Part shown: piece by piece, positions 61,301-64,000 of the stretch
Position numbering within the stretch: the first letter of the stretch is position 1
Layout of the letters: each line of letters starts with the position of its first letter
Assembly (NCBI GenBank): GCA_004352715.1
Contig: SCFE01000054.1
Coordinates: 313,671-377,670 of the forward strand
Length of the DNA: 64,000 nucleotides
Direction: 5' to 3'
DNA from: Hofstenia miamia
Lineage: Eukaryota > Xenacoelomorpha > Acoela
The notes under the pieces: model-generated
What the model was told of the DNA's origin: nothing
The model's input: the letters and a program-made list of their open reading frames with translations, nothing else
Databases searched by the model: none
Program-made: the position numbers and the translations under genes

Positions 61301-64000
61301 AACTGTTTAAACGGTCTCATAGCCAAGACGCAGTTAGAGCAGCGGGAGCGGATAAGAAACACCACTAATGCCTCTATTCAATGTCATCTTCAACTTAGTG
61401 AACAGGAGGAAGAAGCGGAATTTTTTAAGAACATCCAGTGCATCGATGTCCCTGGGTTTGACGAATCCTCGAAACTACAACAATTAGAAACTTACAAAGC
61501 TTCACTTTTAGAATTGCGATCTCAAAGGAATAAAAGTAGGTATTGTCGTTTTTTATTTTAGTAAAAATCTAGCACTTCTTCGATCAGATAACATATAATG
61601 CCTGTTTCTTTTAGAAAAAGACCTCCAATCGAAGTTACAGAACTTTTATGCTCTTAGTGTCGAATCGCAGACAATTGGCAACCAATTCATTGATTGCTTA
61701 TATAAAATGAGTGCAACAGAACAGAAATGTGCCTTCTTGAAAGCCAGACTAGATGGTAGCCGCAAAGTTTTCTCCCGTGACACAAGTTGGCCTTCAGTTG
61801 AAATTAACTCTCATTTACAAGTAGAGCATATTCCATTAGCTTTTGTATTATTTATGATTTAGTCAATCGACAAAGATATCAAATTACTAGAAGCAGTCTT
61901 GCAAGAGCAAGATCAAAGTTATCTCAAATACTTAGAGGTTGGTTTTCATCACTTTCATATACAGGTTACAGAGACAATAATAATTGTATGATCTTTCACT
62001 GATGATGTTGAATCGAAACTGTTAGTCAGTTTTACCAAAAGTTGCAGCTTGTACTGAATGATTTTTAAATATTTATTTATAAATGCTTTCTTTCAGTTTT
62101 TGCCAATTATTTAATTTTTTGTTTGAATATGCCGCATTAGGTTAGTTGCGGTTAAACCAACAGTGACAACGGAGAAAATTAACTAGACAGGCGACATTTG
62201 CTTGTTGAAGTATTTGTTCAACAATGCGCAAGCAATGACACGTAATGTAAGCAAATATTTCGCTCTGTCTCGTTCCCTAATCTTTCTAGACTGGGCGACT
62301 TTACCCACCCATTGCTGAAGGCGGACATTCACCGCCTTCCGTTATATGTTTTATTTTCAATCTCAATAGGTTATTAGTAGGTCGGGCCCTGCGAGCTCAA
62401 AATTATTAGCTTCGAGTCGAGCTCGAATGAGCTTCGCTTCGTGTGAACTTAAGTGTAATAATTAAATGATTCTAGATAAGTAGCATTTTTACACTTAAAG
62501 CATTCTAACCATTTTATAAAGTAATTTTGAAAAACTTTTCACACTTGCAAATAATTATTGATAATGCCATCTACATTTCACAGAGATGAAAAGTGCGTTG
62601 TAAATTTTGCAGATCGCTTCGATGTAAATTACTTGAACTATGTAGAATATTAGTTATTGATATTTTATATATAATTCTAAAGTTATAATGTGGGAATGAT
62701 GGTCTTTTAATTCAGAACCAGAGTTCATGTCGAGTCAAATTCCGTCGCCAGTTTCAATTTACAAAAAACTTTGATCCACCAAAAATTATTATCAAGTTGT
62801 CAGTATTTCAAAGTTTTGAAAGCATGTTAGAAAGGAAGCCTATTACTCCACATAAGCATCGCTTTTGGTACAATGAGTACTTTTACGAATACATTAATTT
62901 GCCTTTAAAATGATCTTGTCATAGGAGAACAATATTATATAGTTTCGCGGTGTTGGCGAGGGGTAAAAACTCAACTTTTAATTTGAATTATGCATATGTT
63001 ACCTGATTCTTCAATAGGTGAGCATTCAGCGAAATTTTCATGTTAATCTGGTTCAAGCTGATAGCAAACCTAAGGTCTGCTCACAGTTTATTAGTTCGTT
63101 TAGTTAGTATATCAGCATGTTTAATTTGCAATGAGATATGAAAATGACAATGTATATTTTTTAACAAAATGTGTTTTTCACAACTTTTCAGAACTTAAAA
63201 TATAGGAAACATTGTCGCTGTGTTTAGTGCGCAATGTGTATTAAGAGCATGTCGTTGTTGATTATTTCAATGTATGTAGAATATTTGCTTGAATACGCAT
63301 GGCCTAGTAAGAACGTTAAAATGTGACTATTTGACGAATCATGAGGTACATACACGATTAAATAGAAGTTCTTTTAAGTTATTTTAAAATTTATAGGGTT
63401 TTAAAATTGAATAAATAATAAACGATATAGAAGTATGAATTTCTATAAATTTTATATCTCGAAATATCACTTGCATTTGCGTTCTTTGTAATCTTTATTT
63501 AAATGCAACTTTAACTCAAATCACTACAGCTTGCACGAAAGCGCACAATTATGTTTGAGTTGTTTAAATTATTAAATGCGTTTTCTCCATTTTTAACCAA
63601 ATGGCTTGCATAGCGACTGAGAAAAACTTTACCATTTATCTTTAGTGTTTTTTCAGTATATCACATTGCTATATTTAGTGGCGAACGCAACCATCCTATA
63701 ACGAATCTGGCCGGAACAACACTCTACGCCCTTTATCTCAAAGATGGCAAACGTTGCTAGATAAAGTTGCGCAAATGAGTTCGTCTGCGACACCTAAAGC
63801 ACAGCCTGATTTGGTGGTCTCCTCGGGCAAAGACATCGATCGGGTGGTGGCTTCTTGCCAATCAGACATCATGCAGTTGGCGAGAGAGTTAGACGATGAA
63901 CGCAGAGGCTGGTGCCATTGTATCACCGAGGTCACCAATTCGCTTCGAAAGCTAGGAGACCAAACCAGCGGTCCACTCACGCAAGGACTCATGAAACTTG
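15890..64000 (+). CDS. MPRIP/outspread-like gene (PH-PH-coiled coil), at least 21 exons, both ends incomplete
   Basis: Twenty-one plus-strand exons join with matching phases to give about 1272 codons. Order of parts, counting from the first visible residue: end of PH domain 1 (1-30); Ser/Arg-rich linker (90-265) with SPRSRKKSRSRSRDNRR; PH domain 2 (about 300-392) with KGWLL, NWTKHWFALCGQTLIYYKN and LTQGIRSKWVDSL; Ser/Thr/Pro linker (390-500); then coiled coil from about 503 to about 1165. PH2 matches the second PH of MPRIP almost position by position (KKHWFVLADQSLRYYRD and AMTSGIRRNWI in vertebrates). MPRIP binds RhoA and the myosin phosphatase targeting subunit on actin stress fibres; Drosophila outspread is its counterpart. 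That this protein does the same is inference. Vertebrate MPRIP is about 1000 residues in the common isoform, so this one is longer. Coding exons are much richer in CG dinucleotides than the introns. The gene continues past 64000. Confidence 0.92.
16558..16811. mobile_element. TA-flanked MITE with GGGGAGAC termini
   Basis: The left end GGGGAGACTGGGGCACAGTG and the right end, reversed, GGGGAGACCGAAGTACAGTG form inverted repeats of about 25 bp, bounded by TA on each side. This is the target preference of Tc1/mariner transposases. It has no coding potential and contains an internal 40-bp tandem repeat. Confidence 0.8.
16691..16780. repeat. 40-bp tandem repeat, 2.25 copies
   Basis: The unit starting TAGACTTTGGAGCAGGGATG begins at 16691 and 16731 with no differences, and a 10-base third start follows at 16771. 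It lies within the MITE. Confidence 0.93.
17683..17785 (+). CDS. MPRIP-like exon (end of PH1, part 2)
   Basis: The acceptor TGTCTGCTTAG is followed by T|TGG; donor TCG|GTACGT. It encodes WLRHLRALKDELSKKPPG and QTTGDYPKRNS. The tryptophan in the last helix is the near-invariant PH-domain Trp (WLEMLMVYP in MPRIP). An ATG at 17712 in another frame looks like a start (MNYPKSPQ) but is a shadow: only the WLRH frame joins both neighbouring exons. Confidence 0.88.
17786..20200 (+). other. Intron (MPRIP-like)
   Basis: 2415 bp, GTACGT to TTTTAG. It contains a small (TA)n at 18845-18861 and a locally GC-richer segment near 19490-19600 with repeated GGTAC words, perhaps an old MITE. No gene seen; an open frame at 18936-19208 has no recognisable motif. 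Confidence 0.8.
20201..20328 (+). CDS. MPRIP-like exon (linker), alternative donor likely
   Basis: After the acceptor GCATTTTAG the exon encodes LQRSDDSSNLDISVLKHRRQ. It can end at either of two donors, both of the form CAG|GT and both phase 2: 20277 (GACAG|GTTGGA) or 20328 (AACAG|GTTTGT). The longer form adds 17 codons (LDILDDLLFILMRFSN), which are AT-rich and oddly hydrophobic for this linker. The short form may therefore be the main one. Confidence 0.75.
21867..21896. repeat. (TA)n microsatellite
   Basis: About 15 TA units. Confidence 0.9.
22172..22378. repeat. (TA)n tract containing a 162-base gap
   Basis: TA repeats on both sides of N 22203-22364. Confidence 0.9.
25021..25365. mobile_element. 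hAT-type MITE with perfect 8-bp target duplication
   Basis: The 345-bp element begins CAGACTTGTCAACGAGCC and ends GGCTCGTTGACAAATCTG. These termini are inverted repeats with one mismatch. The flanking octamers are identical: GTACTGAT at 25013-25020 and again at 25366-25373. An 8-bp duplication with CAG...CTG ends is typical of hAT. Near both ends the words GAGCC/GGCTC recur many times, as expected for transposase-binding sites. A truncated inverted copy lies at 39949-40265. Confidence 0.93.
26022..26167. repeat. Exact 73-bp tandem duplication at a splice acceptor
   Basis: The unit starting AGTTCCACTTATTAATCTTT occupies 26022-26094 and 26095-26167 with no difference seen. The second copy ends four bases before the exon at 26172, so it duplicates the presumed branch point and pyrimidine tract. 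Confidence 0.95.
26172..26388 (+). CDS. MPRIP-like exon (Ser/Arg-rich linker)
   Basis: Acceptor TTTTAATAG; donor TTG|GTAAGT; phase 1 base in, phase 0 out. It encodes GNSNTLPRSAQYLSPRSRKK, a run of alternating Ser-Arg, then SAPSYPSPPPYVDS and SGSSGNISSSQPNF. It is probably disordered and phosphorylatable, as is the region between the PH domains of MPRIP. CpG content is high compared with the flanking introns. Confidence 0.9.
26727..26752. repeat. GC-rich hairpin
   Basis: Imperfect palindrome CGACGCCGCCGACGGCGTCG, made almost wholly of CG-containing words, in DNA that is otherwise about two thirds AT. Confidence 0.7.
28440..29170 (-). pseudogene. hAT-like transposase remnant (BED finger tail and DUF659)
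   Basis: On the reverse strand, about 29165-28970 encodes YESAQLVDRMRKHYEVQH, which looks like the His half of a BED zinc finger. About 28800-28640 encodes VTFSIDDWSNVNSDHITKV and then RTFDTSGKSQTSEF. This pattern of a D-x-W followed by a D-T-G-x-x-x-T strand is that of the DUF659/hAT transposase core. Several stops interrupt it and the C-terminal dimerisation domain is absent. Confidence 0.65.
29150..29265 (-). pseudogene. LINE RT C-terminal scrap
   Basis: Reverse-strand peptide SRLDYCNSLHVGLPNVQIKK matches the conserved SRLDYCNSLLYGLP segment of CR1/L2-type LINEs. Only about 40 codons remain, abutting the hAT-like remnant. Confidence 0.75.
29533..29629 (+). CDS. MPRIP-like exon (linker)
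   Basis: Acceptor TTTTGTTTAG, donor AAAT|GTAAGT. It encodes PNLSKSRDSSNNSLVDIGSS and FTFNRRKQK. Phase 0 in, phase 1 out. Serine-rich linker. Confidence 0.87.
29630..31067 (+). other. Intron (MPRIP-like)
   Basis: 1438 bp with a gapped (TA)n at 30005-30188 and CAGTGGCGTCACG at 30308 that may be the end of an old MITE. No gene seen. Confidence 0.8.
30005..30188. repeat. (TA)n tract containing a 121-base gap
   Basis: TA repeats on both sides of N 30038-30158. Confidence 0.9.
31068..31168 (+). CDS. MPRIP-like exon (linker)
   Basis: Acceptor TTATTTTAG, donor ATA|GTAAGC. It encodes TRSQENLTYAETTRLRSKSV followed by EDLLESQVVANRI. Two bases complete the incoming codon; phase 0 out. Confidence 0.87.
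31311..32256 (-). mobile_element. Internally deleted Tc1/mariner element with terminal inverted repeats
   Basis: Left end CAGGATGTGTCAAAAGTAGC and right end, reversed, CAGGGTGTGTCAAAAGTAAC are inverted repeats, bounded by TA on each side. On the minus strand an open frame (32159-31554) encodes a helix-turn-helix region (SPSSIAAATTIPKKNVCRIL) and the first catalytic Asp in NNVLWSDEAYF, then VNCHNCTTWAS. A different frame then resumes with the C-terminal LNIDELHRAVENMIPRCEF and FEHLF of the same protein type. About 300 bp between them, coding for the second and third catalytic acids, are gone, so the element is non-autonomous. Size is 946 bp; intact relatives are usually about 1.2-1.4 kb. Confidence 0.92.
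33071..33093. repeat. Perfect 10-bp hairpin
   Basis: GACTTCTAAA-TGA-TTTAGAAGTC. Function unknown. Confidence 0.85.
33949..34450. mobile_element. Probable hAT MITE rich in TTAATCG words
   Basis: It begins CAGGGATGTTCAAGGATTAA. Both ends (33970-34070 and 34390-34460) are crowded with ATCGATTAATCG and AATCGGTTAATCG palindromic words; the middle is unrelated. The right boundary is eroded (GAACTCCCC in place of an expected GAACATCCCTG) and no duplication was found. Confidence 0.65.
35738..35842 (+). CDS. MPRIP-like exon (linker)
   Basis: Encodes SRSFRIHCNVTKSPPTRRH then SPSTSFDADQDISS; donor TCG|GTAATT. The preferred acceptor is GTCTTCTGCCAAG (35737), which has a pyrimidine tract. CCGCCGCTAG at 35706 is also in frame and would add LFTCYMSSAK. 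Phase 0 at both ends. Confidence 0.8.
38304..38496. repeat. Large fold-back inverted repeat
   Basis: The left arm from 38304 (CATGGAGTTCTGCTATTATA) is the reverse complement of the right arm ending at 38496. Pairing is near perfect for about 36 bp, then continues for about 20 bp (TTCCCGAAGAAGGC) after an 11-base bulge on the left. The loop is about 70 bp. No TSD or ORF found. Confidence 0.88.
39949..40265. mobile_element. Truncated inverted copy of the hAT MITE at 25021
   Basis: Starts CAGACTTGTCAACGAGCC and follows the reverse complement of 25021-25365, with substitutions, down to TATATCAAATACTGTGCTCA. The final terminal repeat is missing and replaced by unrelated sequence. Confidence 0.9.
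41581..41715 (+). CDS. MPRIP-like exon (start of PH2)
   Basis: Acceptor TTTGTTTTAG, donor CAG|GTAAGC. Encodes PQVPVPPPRSSFGD, then SRKGWLLLWHSVAQ. KGWL is the first strand of the PH domain, as in the FKKGWLTKQ of MPRIP. Phase 0 at both ends, 45 codons. Confidence 0.92.
45138..45417. mobile_element. hAT MITE with CAGTGGTTCTCAACC-type ends
   Basis: Left end CAGTAATTCTCAACC, right end GGTTGAGAACCACTG, separated to give 280 bp. CAGTGGTTCTCAACC is a widespread hAT terminal sequence. Flanking octamers AGCTAGAA and ATCTAAAG agree at 5 of 8 positions, consistent with a decayed duplication. Confidence 0.82.
45860..46122. repeat. (TA)n tract containing a 207-base gap
   Basis: TA repeats on both sides of N 45903-46109. 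Confidence 0.9.
46320..46930 (+). pseudogene. Tc1-like transposase remnant
   Basis: The plus-strand frame from 46320 gives a paired-type DNA-binding region: ELIISKHLKGMSQRNIVRLV, then RPRSTVGDIIRRF and the GRPPK hook. Further frames give RKPFLTSKQRLRWVR (46650-46720), the first catalytic Asp in SDESRFE (about 46765) and VMVWGAISKCG (about 46890). Frame changes and stops, and loss of everything after the VMVWGA motif, make it dead. Confidence 0.9.
46931..48384. other. Intronic DNA, nothing recognised
   Basis: AT-rich DNA between two transposase remnants, with one N (46993). No terminal repeats assigned. Confidence 0.6.
48385..49372 (-). pseudogene. Mariner-like transposase remnant (maT/pogo-like layout)
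   Basis: In minus-strand order: an HTH (49372-49148) with VGRPLKIVEF-type sequence and SSSKVYDIFNAFKQFGKPER; an ANPTTSMT linker and SHAQRRRYLLSDNAKIMRAE (49151-48936), typical just before the first Asp; DGFYCGGE-type sequence (about 48820); and PDLDILDYFVWNVVQ (48573 onward), the motif holding the last catalytic Asp, then LKAYIQREMRKIDK. Many stops and frameshifts. About 1 kb, near full domain coverage but decayed. Confidence 0.85.
49373..50290. other. Intronic DNA, nothing recognised
   Basis: AT-rich; alternating GTATAC/CATGTA words at 49700-49760. No gene. Confidence 0.6.
50391..50779 (+). pseudogene. HTH-only fragment of a Tc1/mariner-type transposase
   Basis: A 102-codon frame (LEARILAAAYDMKVVRGRF, then IKEWEDKLFLTDSILDKKGS and GRPKK) shifts by one near 50610 into RIRSRASELDMTKSTLHNAM. 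This is the double helix-turn-helix of DUF4817-like transposase N-termini, with the GRP hook between the two helical units. No DDE catalytic domain follows; TAG ends it at about 50779. CAGGTCGTCCAAGAAG at 50295 could be a terminal repeat. It sits only 173 bp upstream of the next MPRIP-like exon. Confidence 0.75.
50953..51114 (+). CDS. MPRIP-like exon (core of PH2)
   Basis: Acceptor GGATTTTAG, donor ACT|GTAAGC, 54 codons, phase 0 at both ends. Encodes NWTKHWFALCGQTLIYYKN, GSIDLSTCRLVKE and RNFGFRLT. The W-x-K-HWF strand and the IDLS strand match MPRIP PH2 (KKHWFVL, GEIDLSAC, NYGFQI) in order and spacing. Confidence 0.95.
51115..51600 (+). other. Intron (MPRIP-like)
   Basis: 486 bp, GT-AG, nothing else seen. 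Confidence 0.9.
51601..51874 (+). CDS. MPRIP-like exon (end of PH2 and linker)
   Basis: Acceptor TTTTTAG, donor AGTG|GTAAAG, phase 0 in, phase 1 out. TGEGTVQLAALTQGIRSKWV is the last strand and helix of PH2, with the conserved Trp. It is followed by a polar linker (DDAISVSSGESPHK, VQRRRSHDDIKPSRP). Confidence 0.94.
51875..52506 (+). other. Intron (MPRIP-like) with (TA)n
   Basis: 632 bp; uninterrupted (TA)n at 52326-52376, the longest intact tract in the window. Confidence 0.9.
52507..52646 (+). CDS. MPRIP-like exon (Ser/Thr/Pro linker)
   Basis: Acceptor TTTGCTTAG, donor ATT|GTAAGT. Encodes EWSHSRVPLAKMDTF, then SSTLSVPTPTELPRSATTPT. Phase 1 in, 0 out. The WSHSRVP stretch occupies the place of the FDWAEFRPI motif of vertebrate MPRIP; homology there is only suggestive. 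Confidence 0.9.
52647..53492 (+). other. Intron (MPRIP-like)
   Basis: 846 bp, nothing recognised. Confidence 0.88.
53493..53633 (+). CDS. MPRIP-like exon (coiled coil begins)
   Basis: Acceptor TTATGTTTAG, donor GAA|GTATGA. Encodes STEALHQELRRVHEECKQLR then AQLNSERMKF. Heptad-like spacing of L/V/C starts here. Phase 0, 47 codons. Confidence 0.92.
53902..54141 (+). CDS. MPRIP-like exon (coiled coil)
   Basis: Acceptor CATTTTTAG, donor CAA|GTAAGT. 80 codons of uninterrupted coiled coil, from MNLLKQRCNDLEVQSNDWKE to LTESEKQ, with strong E/K/L heptads. The ATG at its start is internal, not an initiator. Confidence 0.94.
54142..54506 (+). other. Intron (MPRIP-like)
   Basis: 365 bp, nothing recognised. 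Confidence 0.9.
54507..54812 (+). CDS. MPRIP-like exon (coiled coil)
   Basis: Acceptor TTAATTTAG, donor GCC|GTAAGT; 102 codons, phase 0. Includes VADLKSKLEAERRAFEAEMR and TRTQQARVIAELKHQLTVAN. Higher GC and CpG than its surroundings. Confidence 0.94.
55066..55797. mobile_element. Palindrome-rich MITE with TAGATGGAA ends (AACCGGTT words)
   Basis: Left end CCGGGGTATAGATGGAAGCA and right end, reversed, CCGGGTCATAGATGGAACCG are inverted repeats. The outer 100 bp on each side are full of AACCGGT/ACCGGTT and GGGTTGGG words; the centre is AT-rich. No clear target duplication. The style resembles the TTAATCG element at 33949. Confidence 0.78.
56130..56500. mobile_element. Possible MITE rich in GATTTAAATC palindromes
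   Basis: Both flanks (56140-56215 and 56410-56490) contain repeated ATCCGATTTAAAT and GATTTAAATC words around a neutral centre. Start CAGTGTTTGGAAAAAAATCC is hAT-like. Boundaries are uncertain. Confidence 0.55.
57201..57417. mobile_element. Short TTAA-flanked piggyBac-type MITE
   Basis: TTAA at 57197-57200 and 57418-57421 flank a 217-bp element beginning CACTAGGACAGC and ending CGCGTTTATAGTG. The ends are short imperfect inverted repeats (CACTA...). The internal GGTCATTTTGACCC near the right end is a usual subterminal feature of piggyBac families. Confidence 0.72.
57840..58112 (+). CDS. MPRIP-like exon (coiled coil) with GC donor
   Basis: Acceptor GACAACTTAG; 91 codons, phase 0, including KLREQIDELREKLKSSQDGS and SVDQLSQENSSLKNTLDREA. 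It ends LQ with CAG|GCATGT. The next exon begins in phase 0 with VQLGKEE, so the intron must use GC rather than GT. Confidence 0.92.
58113..58314 (+). other. GC-AG intron
   Basis: 202-bp intron with donor GCATGT and acceptor CTTTAG. The only GT nearby (TATT|GTAATA, 58123) would end in phase 1 and break the downstream frame. Confidence 0.85.
58315..58539 (+). CDS. MPRIP-like exon (coiled coil)
   Basis: 75 codons, phase 0, donor CAG|GTGATA. Includes VLDNLEKERSAKSELVSKLE and ALKDLRRLKSLTDARLQ. Confidence 0.93.
58540..59053 (+). other. Intron (MPRIP-like)
   Basis: 514 bp, nothing recognised. Confidence 0.9.
59054..59248 (+). CDS. MPRIP-like exon (coiled coil)
   Basis: Acceptor TTTATATTTAG, donor AGT|GTATGG, 65 codons, phase 0. 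Includes LREQLETSLEHNTSELQQEV and STISNLKQEIDDIQQQF. An alternative donor two to three bases upstream would break phase. Confidence 0.9.
59249..61210 (+). other. Intron (MPRIP-like)
   Basis: 1962 bp with mixed TA/TGTA repeats (59404-59450), (TA)n (59653-59669), and TTAA-CCCTAATGGCATACGGG at 60672, which looks like a solo piggyBac terminus. No gene seen. Confidence 0.85.
61211..61535 (+). CDS. MPRIP-like exon (coiled coil)
   Basis: Acceptor GATAATTTAG, donor AAAA|GTAGGT, phase 0 in, 1 out. Includes TESQLLRQVNDLQSQVMKKQ, QEEEAEFFKNIQCIDVPGF and LQQLETYKASLLELRSQ. A short non-heptad loop (CIDVPGFDESS) interrupts the coil. Confidence 0.92.
61615..61820 (+). CDS. MPRIP-like exon (coiled coil, C-terminal part)
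   Basis: Acceptor TTTCTTTTAG, donor CAA|GTAGAG. Includes LQSKLQNFYALSVESQTIGN and SATEQKCAFLKARLDGSRKV. Phase 1 in, 0 out. Confidence 0.9.
61863..61937 (+). CDS. MPRIP-like short exon
   Basis: Acceptor TTATGATTTAG, donor GAG|GTTGGT; 25 codons, SIDKDIKLLEAVLQEQDQSY to YLE. The preceding intron is only 42 bp. Confidence 0.87.
61938..63678 (+). other. Intron (MPRIP-like)
   Basis: 1741 bp. GAGCTC/GAGTCGAGCTCGAATGAGC words at 62390-62430 may be an old relative of the GAGCC hAT MITE. Nothing else seen. Confidence 0.85.
63679..64000 (+). CDS. MPRIP-like exon, runs off the window
   Basis: Acceptor CTATATTTAG. 107 codons to the window end with no stop: SYNESGRNNTLRPLSQRWQT, GKDIDRVVASCQSDIMQLAR, ELDDERRGWCHCITEVTNSL and LGDQTSGPLTQGLMKL. 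The sequence is far richer in GC than the intron. I do not recognise this segment as a named domain; it follows the coiled coil and looks helical. Confidence 0.92.

Noticed and set aside
1-64000. CRISPR arrays, operons or bacterial features
   Set aside because: Spliced genes, animal transposons and the absence of regularly spaced repeats rule out a prokaryotic source.

Overview
The window is nuclear DNA from a metazoan, most likely an invertebrate. Coding sequence is split into short exons with GT-AG introns, the non-coding DNA is very AT-rich with long (TA)n runs, and every transposon class seen (non-LTR LINE, piggyBac, Tc1/mariner, hAT) is animal-typical. I cannot name the phylum. Six runs of N are assembly gaps; four of them lie inside (TA)n tracts.

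Layout. 1-3650: a minus-strand LINE copy carrying a TTAA-flanked MITE, followed by a broken plus-strand reverse transcriptase-RNase H polymerase of unusual type with no integrase after it. 4383-5141: the first two coding exons of a Ras suppressor protein 1 (RSU1/icarus-like) leucine-rich-repeat gene on the minus strand; its remaining exons are not in the window. 5697-5890: an unidentified minus-strand terminal exon candidate. 6013-10423: a piggyBac remnant cut by a LINE endonuclease fragment, a gap, then a second copy of the LINE seen at position 1.

15890-64000 (runs off the end): one large plus-strand gene with at least 21 phase-compatible exons (about 1272 codons visible). It encodes an MPRIP/outspread-like protein (myosin-phosphatase Rho-interacting protein): the C-terminal end of a first PH domain, a Ser/Arg-rich linker, a complete second PH domain, and a long coiled coil. 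Its first exons (start of PH1) and 3' end are missing. Introns total over 44 kb and hold the rest of the mobile elements: an internally deleted Tc1/mariner element with good terminal repeats, a DUF659/hAT remnant, a Tc1-like remnant, a second mariner-like remnant, an HTH-only transposase fragment, and several MITE families, two with convincing target-site duplications.

RSU1 and MPRIP/outspread are both linked by published work to the integrin/actomyosin cytoskeleton. Here they lie in divergent orientation with about 10.7 kb between the nearest identified coding exons. The most unusual items are the RT-RNase H element at 2074-3613 (possible relatives: DIRS-type or hepadnavirus-related retroelements), the GC-AG intron at 58113, an exact 73-bp tandem duplication abutting a splice acceptor at 26172, and the TTAA MITE whose empty site is preserved in the paralogous LINE copy.
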